A stretch of 64,000 nucleotides of DNA. Source: Brassica napus (taxonomy: Eukaryota; Streptophyta; Magnoliopsida; Brassicales; Brassicaceae). Position numbers and translations under genes: made by a program. Location of the stretch: contig NC_063448.1 of assembly GCF_020379485.1 (NCBI RefSeq), forward strand, positions 43,657,218-43,721,217. The letters are read 5' to 3'. Numbering within the stretch: position 1 is the stretch's first letter; the number at the start of each line of letters is the position of its first letter. Positions 10,022-22,142 of the stretch are shown one piece after another. The notes beneath the pieces were generated by a model that searched no databases, was not told the DNA's origin, and saw only the letters and a program-made list of their open reading frames with translations.

Positions 10022-10452
10022 AGATCGAATATCAAGGATCCAAAGCTCGGTGGAGCGGAAGCTTCTTCCGCCAATGAAATAGATCTCTGATTCAACGGAG
10101 ACTGCAGAACCAAGATAAGAGTTCGGGACAATACATCGGCCGACGACAAAGATCTCTGCTCCAACTGATAGTTGGTGGTCTTCTCACCAGGACGGAAAGT
10201 GATCCAGTAGCTAGTGAGCCATCTCAACCTGGCATTGCCATGATATAAATGATAAGAGAGGTAGACGGACTTAAGCTGGGATCGCAAACGGTATAGTTCT
10301 GGCGACCTGAGGGCTTTGGAGACCAAAGAGAGGTTTAGGTCATAGCATCTCGGAACGCGGAATAAGCAGTTCAAAACAACCTCGTCTGGCAACAACGAAA
10401 ACGATGATGATGGCCGTGATTTCTTCGAGTTGGAGGCGGCTACAACTGACAT
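10022..10452 (-). pseudogene. F-box/kelch-repeat gene, 5' part only
   Basis: Starts MSVVAASNSKK at 10452, followed by an F-box-like segment (LPDEVVLNCLFRVPRCYD) and the region before the kelch repeats. It closely matches the intact paralogue at 33143-34219. It lacks a few residues after SKALRS, shifts frame near 10127, and is cut by the TRIM array before the first kelch repeat. The 3' half should lie left of CACTA A. Members of this family are substrate adaptors of SCF ubiquitin ligases. A TATATATA stretch lies just upstream (about 10494). Not functional as it stands. Confidence 0.85.
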
Positions 10453-11304
10453 CGTGAGCGTATCGATGTAAAGGAAAAACCTAATACAGTTTCATATATA
10501 TACTAGGTAATAACCTGTTTCATGGGATGAGTGAAACTTAAATTTATAATATTAATTGATAAGTCAACTAGATGTTTTCCAGCACCATGTGCAGTAAGAA
10601 ATTTTTTAAATCTAATGTATATTTAAAAATAAATTTATTAAATATTATATATTTTACTATTTTCTTACTAATATTTAATATAGATTTGATATATATTAAA
10701 TCAATTTGCATAAAACTAATAAAATTTGTATAATTATTAAAAATTTAGCCTAAACAATATTTATAAAATTTGTAGATATATAAGAAACTAATGATTTTAC
10801 GATTAGATATTTAATTTTTTAAAAAATTGTAGAAATTTTTGAAAGCTTTAGTAATACAAATTGTATAATTATACAAAAATAATAACATTTCGAAATTTGA
10901 AATGGTATATATGAATTTATTTATTTTATAGATGATGTATTATTACCATATTTAAAAGAAGTTTACCAAAAAGAAATATTAATATTAAATGTAACATATG
11001 AATTATTACCATATTCTAATAAGTTTACCAAAAATATAAATCAACATTAAATGAAATTATCTATGTCATATTTTTCCAGAAGCCATGTCATATTTGTTTT
11101 GTGAAATTGATTGTAGAAAAGACATGTGGCAAAATCACTTCGCAAATATAGTATATGGGATTTGCTATGTGTTGTTTTCAAATTAACTATAACTATGTCT
11201 AATTATAAAAGTATCCTTAATAAATTCAAATCTTATGTTTCTTATAACTTCATTTCATATTAATCAATTTTGTGAATATAGATTGTCATGATGGAGAAAA
11301 TTAG
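10453..11304. other. AT-rich intergenic stretch
   Basis: Upstream flank of the broken F-box gene, then AT-rich DNA. No gene, terminal repeat or recognisable element seen. Confidence 0.6.
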
Positions 11305-11763
11305 TTATACACCTTGGTATATAGAAATGAAATACAAAAGGGTCTTGATTATGAACATTGCGTCCGCCACCTTCACGTCCCATCTAAGTAAATCAAACTC
11401 TCTAAAATTTTGTCTCCACCAGTTGATCTCTCTGATCCAATTGTATGCATCGAAATGTAAGGATTGGTTGTAAATAATGCGGATAGCTTTCTTACTATCT
11501 CCTTCAAATATTACTTTCTTGCAGCCTCCACTCCAACAATGTTGCAACGCCATTAGTAGAACTTGTAACTCACTCTTTAAAGCACTATTAATCTTTCGTC
11601 CTTGGCCTTGACCTGCTTTTATATACGTACCTCTGCAGTCTCGCATTACCCATTCTCCTCGACTTCGTTTTCTCACATCCGTGAATGACCCCTCCACATT
11701 GCATTCTAACCATTGCTCAGGTGGTTTATGCCACCTTTTCATCATTGAATGACCCCTCCACAT
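11305..11763 (-). pseudogene. RNase H-like fragment of LINE origin
   Basis: A 152-residue open frame resembling the RNase H-like (RVT_3) domain found in plant non-LTR retrotransposons and derived proteins: WLECNVEGSFTD at the N-terminus, ALKSELQVLLMALQ and KKVIFEGDSKKAI later. The first line has Asn where the catalytic Asp of the DGS-type motif is usual, but the ESELxA-like and EGDS segments remain. There is no upstream reverse transcriptase, so it is a fragment. Opposite in strand to the LINE tail next to it. Confidence 0.65.
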
Positions 11764-11802
11764 TAAATTTTAACCATTGCTCAGGTGGTTTATGCCACCT
11801 TG
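11682..11802. repeat. 64-bp tandem duplication
   Basis: TGAATGACCCCTCCACATT... at 11682 recurs at 11746 with a few changes; it duplicates the N-terminal end of the RNase H-like fragment. Confidence 0.85.
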
Positions 11803-11934
11803 GTTTGTAAATGTTGACTTTTGTGTTGCCATAAACAGGTTGGATATCTTTATTCCTTGGTAAATGAATGCTTAACCAGTACCTAGACTTAACTCAGTAG
11901 ATCATATTTTTCCTTAGAAGTTATTTTGAGTGAT

Positions 11935-12920
11935 TAGTGAATAAGTTACTCAAACTGAGAGGTGAAATTTTTCATTGGATCAAGTTGCGGATCAGGAGTG
12001 GTACCTCAACGAGGTTTTGGACAGACAATTGGTCACCCTTTGGATGCCTGCAAAGCTTTCTAGAGAATGATTCTAACTTCTCACTTGGAATTCAAGATGA
12101 TGCAACGGTATCCTCACTCTACAGGGACAAGCACTGCTTACTACCTAACCCTCGCTCTGATAAACAGCTGCAGCTCCATGTGTTTCTCACTACCCTGGGA
12201 AAACATTGTGTGGATTGCAAGTGGCATAGCGAAGCATTCGTTTTCTCTGCTGGCTCTTCATCGTCGACCGATGTCCAACGCGAGATAGGTTATTAAGATG
12301 GGGATTACAAACGGCACCTTCTTGTTTGCTCTGTAACTCCGCTGCAGAGTCCCGAGATCACCTTTTCTTCTTATGTCCTTATTCATGGAACTTGTGGTCT
12401 CGCTTAGGTCGCCGATGTGATCTGATTCCTGAACAGCAATGGGGAGATGTTACAACTCAACTACAATCATTCAACAGCCGTAACTGGAGGGTTCGTCTCA
12501 TTCTACTTACCTGGCAAAGCTGTATTTACTGGACTTGGCAAGAGCGCAACAGCAGACTTCATCGCAATACTTTCCGCTCGACTGATGGGTTATTAAGGCT
12601 GATTGATCGCCAGATAAGGGACCGTATTCTGAGTTACAGAGAGAGGAACCCTCGCTCCTCTTCTTCAAGGATGATGCAGCAATGGCTTGTTTAAGGTTCT
12701 ATCGACCGTCTTCGTAATCACCGTCGCTTCAACAGAAGAACTTTCCGTTTTCCTCTCAATTCACTGTATTTCTTCATCCTGGGCTTTGGGCCTTTCTCTA
12801 GATGGGATTTAGGATCTGTGATATGAACAAATAACTGGGCTATGCTCTAAAACTGTGCTTTTGGGCTGTGTATTTTTCTTTCTCATGCAATTTAAATATG
12901 AAATTAAGTTCAAAAAAAAA
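11935..12920 (+). mobile_element. 5'-truncated LINE (non-LTR retrotransposon)
   Basis: Encodes the last part of a LINE ORF2: the segment WTDNWSPFG (about 12012), then a frameshift into a zf-RVT-type zinc-binding end with CxLC, HLFFxC and W..W spacing (CNSAAESRDHLFFLCPYSW, about 12329). It ends in a 3' UTR and an A9 tail. The 17-bp target duplication AAGTTATTTTGAGTGAT is at 11918-11934 and 12919-12935. These are the marks of target-primed reverse transcription with 5' truncation. Confidence 0.9.
12326..12694 (+). pseudogene. LINE ORF2 C-terminal zinc-binding (zf-RVT) segment
   Basis: 122 open residues in a different frame from the upstream 11937-12296 segment, so at least one frameshift separates them. 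The Cys/His pattern and the following Trp-rich stretch (WQSCIYWTWQERN) are typical of plant LINE C-termini. Not functional without the missing endonuclease and reverse transcriptase. Confidence 0.75.
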
Positions 12921-12935
12921 GTTATTTTGAGTGAT

Positions 12936-13989
12936 AAGATTTTTTCAACATCCTTTCCCAACATTCATGTGGTTGCCATTCTCACTACAAAAGAAACACA
13001 AGATTTTTTTAATGTGTAAATTTTTAAATTGGATCATCTCTTAAAAAGTATTAAATGTGTGTATTTTATAATATCCCAACAAAAACTAATCTTATAATAT
13101 CTTTTTATTTAATATATATATATATATATTAAATTCTATATAACAAAATCTGTTGAAAAAATATTCTATAAAATCTAATTTAAAATTTTCAATTTTTTTC
13201 TATAAAATAATTCATTAATTTTTCTATAAGTAAAAATATTATAAATATTAATTAATATCAACTAAATTTAATAATTTTATGCTATTTATAAATTTTATAA
13301 CTAGGTGTTTCCTCTGAACTTGTGGGCATAAAAATTTTATAATTAATTATTCATACATGCATTACTAAATAAACTATTATAATGATAAATTATTATTTAT
13401 TTATTTTATTTTAAAACTCTTACTTATTGTAATTTCTTTGATTTTTTTATACTATATTAACCATAGATGAATAAATCTTAGAAATCACTCAATGTTATAT
13501 TTTCAATTATATAAATTAAGAATTTATATTAATTAATATAATTTTTATTAAAATATATTTTAGGATAACTTCACAATATATATGAATTAATTTTTATTTT
13601 AAAATAATTTCTTTTAATTTAAAATATATTTTTTTTAGATTTTGGGTTATTATTATTATTATTAATTTTAATCACTTATCTTATCAATTTTTTATTTTAT
13701 CTAATTTATATATTTAATTCAATAAGGATATAAACGATATTAACTGCCTAACTGTTAACGTGAGAACTCCATTGCGAAAAATTACTTTGCAAATAAAAGT
13801 ATAGATAATCTCATATGTTATATTAAAATAAAATATATTACATGGAATTACACAAAACAAATCATATTACATTGATAACTTAACATACATTATCCCCTTA
13901 TTTTGAAGACATAAAATTGCATTCATTTAAATTAAAAATAAATAAGACATAATATATTCTCAGAATATGTTATAATTAGTAAACTATAT
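12936..13989. other. AT-rich intergenic stretch
   Basis: Very AT-rich, with no convincing reading frame. A CACTACAAAAGAAACAC string at about 12983 resembles a CACTA terminus, but no partner end was found. Confidence 0.55.
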
Positions 13990-14121
13990 AATACATCTAT
14001 ACAAGAGTGAAATTGCTAACATATATTATTTTTAGATCGACAACTATATATTACCTAAAAATGATTAACTTTAAAAAATAAAAATTAATTCCTAATCTAG
14101 TATTTTTTTTTTATAACAAAG
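13990..14121. repeat. Dispersed repeat, copy 1 (interrupted)
   Basis: Homologous to 46855-46990, for example ACAAGAGTGAAATTG followed by a GACAACTATA segment. The second copy is continuous across the point where this one is broken by the large element at 14131, so it serves as an empty site. Confidence 0.75.
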
Positions 14122-14572
14122 TTGTTTTATGGGAAATTGTCTAAACTACCACTTTTTAGTGCCATTTTTCATTTTTACCTCAACCATTTTTGTCTTTAAT
14201 TTTTAATAGAAAAAATACTATTATACCCCTAATTAATTAAACATATACCTAATCTATTCTCTCCCACGATCTCTCCAATTTCAAATTAGACGCTCCGTCG
14301 AAAGGAGCTCTCCTATGAACCTGATGAGCAATTCGATGAACTCTCCAACGAGCTTTCCGACGAACCTGAAAAACTCCGACAAACCTGAAAAACTCAATGA
14401 ATTTCAACGAACCGAACGAGATCTCTGACGAACACGTAAGAACATTACATTTGATGATGGGTCTTGTTCTATTTCTTTAATTTTAACTTTATTTCTCATA
14501 ATCAATCTGATTCTGGAAAGGGAGACGAAGTTTTTAAATGAAATTTTGCATTCTTAAATTTATAAGACCTTA

Positions 14573-14830
14573 GAGCATCTCCAGTGAGGGGATTTAGTTT
14601 TGGAGTTCTAAAAATACATATATATGTATGTATATATTATATATGTGTAAGTAATTGTGGAGGTCTAAACTTTACGGGAAACGTAACCCAAAGTATCTGA
14701 TTTTAGATATTTTGGGTTATGTTTCCCGTAAAATTTAGAATTCCGTAATTACATACAAATATATAATATATACATACATATGTATGTACTTTTAGAACCC
14801 CAAAACTAAAATCCCTCAATAAGGTTGCTC
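14573..14830. mobile_element. Tourist-like (PIF/Harbinger) MITE
   Basis: 258-bp near-hairpin. Left GAGCATCTCCAGTGAGGGGA pairs with a right end whose reverse complement is GAGCAACCTTATTGAGGGA. Flanked by TTA on both sides (14570-14572, 14831-14833). The centre is an inverted repeat around the TTTTGGGTTA segment. Confidence 0.85.
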
Positions 14831-14924
14831 TTATAAATATTTATCCACGAAGAACACAGTGTTTATGATTTAACATTTTCGTATTTGTTTGCGCAACATG
14901 TGTGATTGCTTTTGTCATACTGGA

Positions 14925-15235
14925 ATGTTCAAAGAGGGCCTAAGAGTTTCCGATTAAGTGGTGAGGAATGGATTGAATATCGAAGAGAGCTCATGCATTG
15001 TGTTTCTGGGGGTGACGAAGAAACGCCATATATTTGATCTCTGTTTGGACATTTTATGCAGATGGTTAATCTTGGATTGAGAATAACTGTTTATTCGTTG
15101 AAGATTGTTGTCGAAGGATTATGCAGAAGAGGTGAATTTGAGAAGAGTATGAAACTGTTAAATTAGTTCTCTTGTAAAGGGATCATAAAACATGAAGCTT
15201 ACGCTTACAACACCATTATTAATGCTTAGAGTAAT
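14925..15235 (+). pseudogene. PPR-protein gene fragment inside the MULE-like element
   Basis: Translation in shifting frames gives GMFKEGLRVS, then FDLCLDIFCRW, then VNLGLRITVYSLKIVVEGLC with RRGEFEKSMKLL, a stop, and EAYAYNTIINA. This follows the 35-residue helix-turn-helix spacing of P-class pentatricopeptide repeats (organelle RNA-binding proteins). At least two frame changes and two stops make it non-functional. It is probably a captured host gene piece, as in Pack-MULEs; the parent gene cannot be named from here. Confidence 0.65.
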
Positions 15236-16159
15236 CAGCAGAGAAGACACTCTCTTGGGTCACGAGGTGGTTCAAAATTTAATGCTTACTTGGATCTAAA
15301 GACCCCTCCTAATCCACTTGTAAGTCTAAATGAGACATATACACTTGTTTGGTAGTTGTCTCACTGTGAGATGCTTTTATCCTTGGGTTACTTATGGATT
15401 CTTAGTTTAATATGTGTCTCTTGCTTCAATTTATACATGTAGCTTCCTTAATAAGAAACAAAATGAGGAAAGTTGGTTAATTTGGTGAATATCTTGTGGT
15501 TTAAGGCCAAATTGCAACTTGATCTTTCTATATTTGCTCTTGCAGTTACATATAACATGATCTTAGGACCTTTGATGATATGCCAAAGAGCATGCTTTTT
15601 GATATTTTAAAAAGTGCGTGAATAGGATGATTTAGAACCGTATATGAGTTGAAGAACACTAGAAGTGCATTGAGGAAACTCCATCGAGGCTATTTTGACA
15701 GCCAAAATAAACTTTTGAAAGTGTATACTATATGATTCATAAACTGTTTTTTTTTTATTATTTCTTTTGTACTTGATTATTCTATTGAGGGGTTTTATGA
15801 ACTAGAATTTGTTTTGTGATTGGAGTGTATATGTTCTTTTAGATGCTCTTGAGAAGTCTACATCTGCATCTAAGATCGTAAATGGAATTTCACTGACGGT
15901 TATGCTCGTTGAAGTTTTCAAATGAAAATTAACTTTCTTTCAAGGCATTAAATGGACCTTGTCGTGTGCTCAGACTGGCCTGCACTCAAGCTAGAAAAAG
16001 TAGAAAGAGTATATGTGTTAGTCCTTTAATTCACCTCATGTACATGATCGTACAGAGGATTGTGTTTGATTGCATGAAAACATAGATTTTCAAAGAGTTT
16101 CCCTCGTCATCATATGATGCAAAATTATATGTTTTGCAAAGCTCTTTTGTGTTGATTGT
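15236..16159. other. Interior of the MULE-like element, no clear gene
   Basis: Short coding-like stretches occur (for example FDDMPKR-like at about 15575, reminiscent of a PPR end), with stops between them. No intact frame and no terminal repeats seen. Confidence 0.45.
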
Positions 16160-17730
16160 CTTTTGAGCGATTTTTTTATAAACAAAATCAACTTATAAGT
16201 CATTATAGATCAGTTTATAAACATTTATAAGCTGTTCATAAACACTTAACAATCAGTTGACAAAAAATCACTTAAAAATCAACTTATAAACTCTTATAAA
16301 TCAGTTTAAATTTTTATAAATGATTTATAAAACATTAGAAATCCTTAAAAGAGATGTATGCACTTTTTATAATTGATTTATAAAACTTTATAAAATAATT
16401 TTTAAAGTTCCACATCTGATTTATCAACTCCTATAAACTCATCATAAACGCATCAATAGAAACGAAAAAGCTCTTATAAACCCTTATAAGATGATTTAAA
16501 TCTTTACGAATTGATTTATAAATGTTTAGGTTAACCTTGAATGGTCTAGATTTTGTGCCAATACTCATGTTACCAAATGGATTACATGAAGAGAAACTTA
16601 TACGAAGAGATAATAAGAAGGGAAATAGTACATTGTATCCAGAATTCAAGCAAAGAAACATGTTGTTTTGGTGTTCTCATTGTGCTTTCAGTGTCCAAAT
16701 TTGGAAGGTAAGTAGGTAAGTAACCCATCTAGCACCAATGGGTCACCACCATATCAATTAGTTGGTGCTAGATGGGTTACATCTTATGGTGTGTTTTTCT
16801 GTATTGATTTATATTTGGTTAAATAAGATTTCTTAAATTTTAAAATGATCGTTATAAAATTTATGAACTCAGGACCATTAATTCTTGTTTATTTGGATTA
16901 TTGTTAGCAGTGTTTCTTTGTTTTAGTTTATAAAACTAAAAGAACTGAGTTTTACAAGTCCAAACTCTGTTGTAGCTAGATTCAAATGATTTGAAAATCT
17001 TAATAAATTAGTTTATAAATATTTATAATTAACTTATAGACTCCAGTAGATATTTTATAAAGTATTATAAATCAATGTATAAACATTTATGAATCAATTT
17101 ATACACACTTGTAAATCAAAATAAAATCTCTTATGAATTAGTTTATAAGATTCCATAAATCAGTTTATGAACCCTTATAAACCTTTATAAATAATATTAA
17201 AGCTTTTATATATAATATATTAACTCTTATAAATATAGATATCTTTTTTTTTCCAACATAAATGTTGATATCTTATAAATGTTTTATAAACCCTTATAAA
17301 TTAGTTATAAACACTTATAAATGACTTTTAAACCTTATGAATAATTTATAAATCCTTATAAAATGATTTTAGATATTCTCTTATAAGAGTTTTTATATCT
17401 ATTTCATAAAATTTGTCAACATTACATAAGATTTTATAAGTTTTCTGGATTTTATAAGGTTTTATAAATTATTTGTAAGTCCTTATAAGAAAATTATTAA
17501 GTCAATTTTACAAGTTTATATAAGTTTGTATTTATAAAGGTTTTATAAGTTTATATAAATAATGTTATAATCCCCTCAAAATGATTTATAAATTCTTACA
17601 AATTTCACCTAGGGTATTTGTAAACTCTTTCAAATGATTTTTTAATTCTCTATAAATGTAATTATAATATTTTATAAAGTTTGGAAAGGTTTTAGATGAT
17701 TTTATAAATTAAATCAGTTTTATAAGACTC
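16160..17730. repeat. TTATAA-motif block, part 1
   Basis: Irregular but dense recurrence of the short palindrome TTATAA, usually as TTTATAAAC or CTTATAAAT, every 10-25 bp over 1.5 kb. It continues beyond the nested Copia elements at 22143 and 29448, so it was one block of about 3.3 kb before they inserted. It is not a tandem array with fixed period. Confidence 0.85.
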
Positions 17731-20700
17731 TTCAAATAAAGAGGTTGGGAGACCTTTGGTGAAGATGTCTGCATACTGCCGAGAGGAGGGGATGTGAATG
17801 ACTTTAACATGACCCATTGCCACCTTTTCTCTAACGAAATGTATATCTATCTCAACGTGTTTAGTGCGTTGGTGCTGGACGGGGTTGGTGGACAGGTAGA
17901 CTGCACTTACATTGTCGCAGAAAACGATAGAGGCTTTGGTGAATGGCAAGCGCCTTTCAAGGAACAGGTTGCGTTGCCAAGTAAGCTCGGCGACTGCATT
18001 TGCAACGCCTCTGTATTCGTCCTCAGCGCTTGATCTTGAGACGGTGGGTTGTCTTTTGGATGACCAGGAGACGAGGTTGTTGCCAAGGAAGACGCAGAAG
18101 CCTGAGGTTGAGCGATGTGTGGTAGGGCATCCTGCCCAGTCAGCATCAGAGTATGCTATAAGGTCCAGCGGTGAATTCTTGTAGAGTTGGAGGCCGTGGC
18201 TTATTGATCCTTTTATGTAACGCAAGATGCGCTTGATGGCTTGGAGATGAGGCTCGCGTGGATCATGCATAAAGAGACAGACCTGTTGCACCGCATAAGA
18301 GATGTCGGGGCGAGTAAAAGTCAGGTACTGAAGCGCGCCTGGGAGTGATCTGTTGAGAGTTGGGTCAGCGACAGGGGGACCATCGTCCTCACCTAATTTT
18401 GACTTGGTATCAACCGGCGTTAGATAAGGGTTGCAGTTTGTCATGTTGGCTCGTTGTAAGATATCAGCTGCATAGTTTTGCTGGTGTAGAAATAAGCCTT
18501 GCGCGTTTCGTGTAACAGAGACTCCAAGGAAATGATGAAGAGGACCTAAGTCTGTCATCTCAAATTCTTTGTGCAGGGCCGTGATGATAGATGATAGAAG
18601 AGACTGCGTAGAGGCTGTGAGGGCAATGTCATCTACGTAGAGAAGCAAGTAGGCGATTGCTGGTCCTCGAGAAAATATGAAGAGTGATGAATCAGATGAG
18701 CTTTGAATGAAACCTATCCGTTTCGCAAACGTTGCAAACCGATTGTACCATACCCGTGGAGACTGTTTGAGTCCATAGATAGATCGGTGGAGAAGACAGA
18801 CATGATCAGGTTTTGTTTTGTCTTGAAATCCAGGTGGTTGATGCATGTAGACTGTTTCCTTGAGATCACCATGAAGGAATGAATTTTTGACATCAAGTTG
18901 GTGTAGTGGCCAATTCTTTGTTGTTGCGACTCCAAGTACGGCACGTATTGTTGCTGGCTTGACGACTGGGCTGAAAGTTTCGTCGCAGTCCACCCCTTGC
19001 TTTTGCGATTTTCCATTTGCCACCAATCGAGCTTTGTGCCTCACCCTCGTACCTGTTGCATTGAACTTGTGCCTGTACAACCACATACAACGAATCACAT
19101 TAGCAGACTTAGGCCGTGGTACAAGAGACCACGTTCTAGTTTTAATAAGAGCTCCATGTTCATCTCCCATGGCCGGATTCCAATTTAGATCCTTTGCCGC
19201 TTGTATATGGGAAATGGGTAAGGGAGATACAGAGGTAGTGTGAAGGCATAGGCGGGTTTTTGGTTTGACTACACCTAGCCGACTCCTGGTTGTCATGCTA
19301 TGGGTTCGTTTAGGTTGGGGAGGTACTGAAGGTAGTGTGGGATTTGGTGGTTCTGGTGTGGGTTGTAGTTCGGTTGGTGGTTCTGGTGGAGGGTTTGGGT
19401 TCGTAGTTGGTTTGATCAAAGGAGGAGGCAACGGAGGCAGAAGAGGTGAGTGGGTTTCAGGTTGCTGCTTCACTTTATGCTGAGAGAACGGAAAGATATT
19501 CTCGTCAAAAATGACATGCCTTGATAGAATGATCTTCTTTGTGTGCATGTCAAGGCACCGGTAGCCTCGATGATCAGTAGGGTAGCCCATAAACACACAC
19601 TTTGTTGATCTTGGTGCAAGCTTGTGTGGTGATGTAGGTAGGAGATTTGGGTAGCAAAGTGATCCAAAAACGCGGAGGTAAGTGTACTGAGGCGGATGCT
19701 TGAACAGTCTTGTGTATGGAATCTCACCGTTGATCGCCGCCGATGGTAAGATGTTGAGAAGATAGACTGCAGTGTGTAAAGCTTCGACCCAGTACGTCAG
19801 CGGCATGTGTGATTGTATCAGGAGTGTGCACACAAAGTTGTTGAGAGTTCGCAGCATTCTTTCAGCTTTGCCGTTTTTCTGTGAAGTGTATGGACATGAG
19901 AATCGAAAACGTGTTCCGGTGGTTGCGAAATGGTCCCGGAAGTGTCTGTTATCATATTCTCGTCCATTGTCACACTGCAGTGATCCAATGACACGATGAA
20001 ACTGAGTGTGGATGTATGCAGAGAAGTGTAAATATCGGCTGAATACTTCACTCTTTTTCTTGAGCGGGTACACCCAAACATAGTGACTGTAATCATCAAG
20101 AAATATTAGATAATATGCAGCACCACCGATGCTGGAAACAGGACTTGTCCATAAATCAGAATGCACTAATTCAAAAGGGTTTGTAACAGAAGTTTTAGAG
20201 TTGAAAAATGGCATTCGAACATGTTTGCCTAACTGACACGCATGACACAGATTTGTCATGTCGGTCTTATTGAGAGAGATAAAGCCAGAAGATGCAAAAG
20301 ATGTAAGAGTAGATATGCCCGGGTGACCTAGACGACGGTGCCATAGATTTCCGGGTGATGCAGAGATAGTGAGAGCTTGTGGAGAAGATGCGGGAGCTGT
20401 GATGGAATAGAGGGGTCCGAAGCTATCACATCGGAGCAGTCTGGTCTTGGTTTTAAGGTCCTTAACACAGAAACCAAACGGTTCAAACTCAATAGAACAT
20501 AAATTATCAGTTACAAATCGTCGAACCGAAATTAGGTTCTTGATTATATCAGGACAAACAAGGACGTCATGAAGGTGGAGGGGTCGAGTTGGAGAGGGTA
20601 TGGTTTTATGGCCGGTGTGGGTAACAAGGGCAGATGATCCATTACCAACCTTGACAGATGAAAAAGAATTCTTATTAAAAAGAGAACGTAGCATACCTGG

Positions 20701-21868
20701 CTGAGCCGCAATGTGATTAGTCGCACCGGAGTCCATGTACCAATTGTTATCCATCGGGTCTTGGACGCTCATTGTGCTGAACGCGTGAGGAAGCGTAGAA
20801 GGAACAAAGGAAGAGCTCCCGACCGATGGTGGTGGTGACGATTGGTGAATGAAGTGTGCTTCACTTTGTGGACGTTGAGGAAACGGTCCTAGGACTCCAG
20901 TAGATGATGCTGACCCCATGGAGAACTGATTTGGTGATTGCTTGTACGACTTAGGCGCCATGTTGTATTGTGGGTGCTGATACATCTGTGGAGGCCCGTA
21001 GCTTGATGGATACATCCACGGTTGTGGAGTATAGGTCCATGGTGGGTATGATGCTTGTTGGTTCATCCACTGGTTGTTGTTGCGTCCTCTGCCACGGTTG
21101 TGACGGCCACCTCGTCTACGGTTTTTGTTGCCGTAGTTACGACCAGAATTTTGGTTGTTGTTGTATTGTCCGTGTCGTTCTTGCTGTTGAGTTGAATTGG
21201 CGTAGAGAATGTTTGGAGAGGAGGAGTTGGTGCCTTCTTGAGGAGCCGGCTTGACGTGTTTGCTAAGGCGTTTCTCCTCCATTAGCAGCATAGATCTGGC
21301 TTTGTTGAATGTGGGGAATGGCTGCTGATGTTGAATGACGTTTGTTATGTTGTCAAACTTTTCTGATAATCCATTCAACAGGTGCATCATTAACACCCGA
21401 TCTGTGACGGGTGAGTCAACATTAGCTAGTAGATCAGACAGCATCTTGAGTTTGTGAGTGTAGGCGGTGACGTCCATATCGCCAATGGTGAGAGTGCGAA
21501 GCTCGTTGTCATATTGAATGGATTGAGCTTCTTTGTTATCGCGGAACAGGTTCTCTAGTGTGAGCCAGAGGTCACGAGCAGTTGCTTTCGCCTTGAGGAT
21601 GGTGTCAAGGATCTGCTCAGAAACGGTGCCATAGATCCACATCTTCACGAGACCGTTATGTTCTTTCCACTGTGTCTTCTTCCAAAGTGGGGACAGAGGA
21701 TCCATCCAGGTGTCCAAGGACACCGAAGCTAGTGCAGTGAGTTTCGAATAACTCACGACATACATCATAGTTCAGCTTCTTCATGTCAAGCTGAATCAGT
21801 ATGTAAGCCCGGATCTGAGAGATTCCATAAGGCTTGTCTATGGTGGGAGCAACGGCGTTGAGAGACAT
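17731..21868 (-). pseudogene. Copia gag-pol polyprotein, one frameshift and truncated C-terminus
   Basis: The true start is MSLNAVAPTIDKPYG at 21868; a frame change near 21660-21700 moves into a 1300-residue open frame running to about 17731. Domains by approximate residue of the long frame: UBN2-type gag 35-200; Arg/Gly/Asn-rich basic stretch ~215-235 in place of a CCHC knuckle; protease DSGA ~346; GAG-pre-integrase LWHRRLGHPG ~476; integrase HSDLW...FLDDYS from ~539; reverse transcriptase with LLYVDDI ~1043; RNase H YSDADWAG ~1209. The last residues before the stop at 17692 come from the TTATAA block. Almost intact, so not very old, yet unable to complete a normal cycle without its 3' LTR. 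Confidence 0.92.
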
Positions 21869-21989
21869 CTTGCCGTGAGAGAGAAGGTAATAGAAGATGA
21901 AGAGGAAGAGGAGAAGAGAACGTGAGAGAGAAGAAAACGCAGAGAGGATCGAGCGTTGTTTTGCTTAGGGTTTTAGCAAAAACTTTTTA

Positions 21990-22001
21990 GCTCTGATACC
22001 A
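21990..22001 (-). other. Primer-binding site of Copia 1
   Basis: TGGTATCAGAGC on the minus strand, complementary to the 3' end of initiator Met tRNA, directly next to the LTR end. Confidence 0.92.
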
Positions 22002-22142
22002 TGTTATTTGATAAAGCTCCGATGCTCGGAGATGATTCATTAGATGAATATTTATAGGATACAATGAGTAGGGTTTCCTATGAGTTATGGTATTTACCAT
22101 ATATAGACATATACAATATTCTACCGAATATCTATTCTAACA
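22002..22142 (-). repeat. 5' LTR of Copia 1
   Basis: 141 bp; on the plus strand it runs TGTTATTTGATAAAG to TATTCTAACA. Short, but with correct TG/CA ends and an adjacent primer site. Confidence 0.85.

Larger units (their letters stand above)
17731..22142 (-). mobile_element. Ty1-copia retrotransposon 1, 3' end missing
   Basis: Minus-strand element with one LTR (22002-22142, 141 bp, TG...CA), a tRNA-iMet primer site and a gag-pol frame. The downstream LTR is absent: coding sequence passes at about 17731 (after SLFEE) straight into the TTATAA block. No target duplication can therefore be shown. Inserted in the large MULE-like element. Confidence 0.9.

Noticed and set aside
12983..12999. CACTACAAAAGAAACAC as a CACTA terminus
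   Set aside because: No opposite terminus, subterminal motif or target duplication nearby; possibly a chance match or a deleted remnant.
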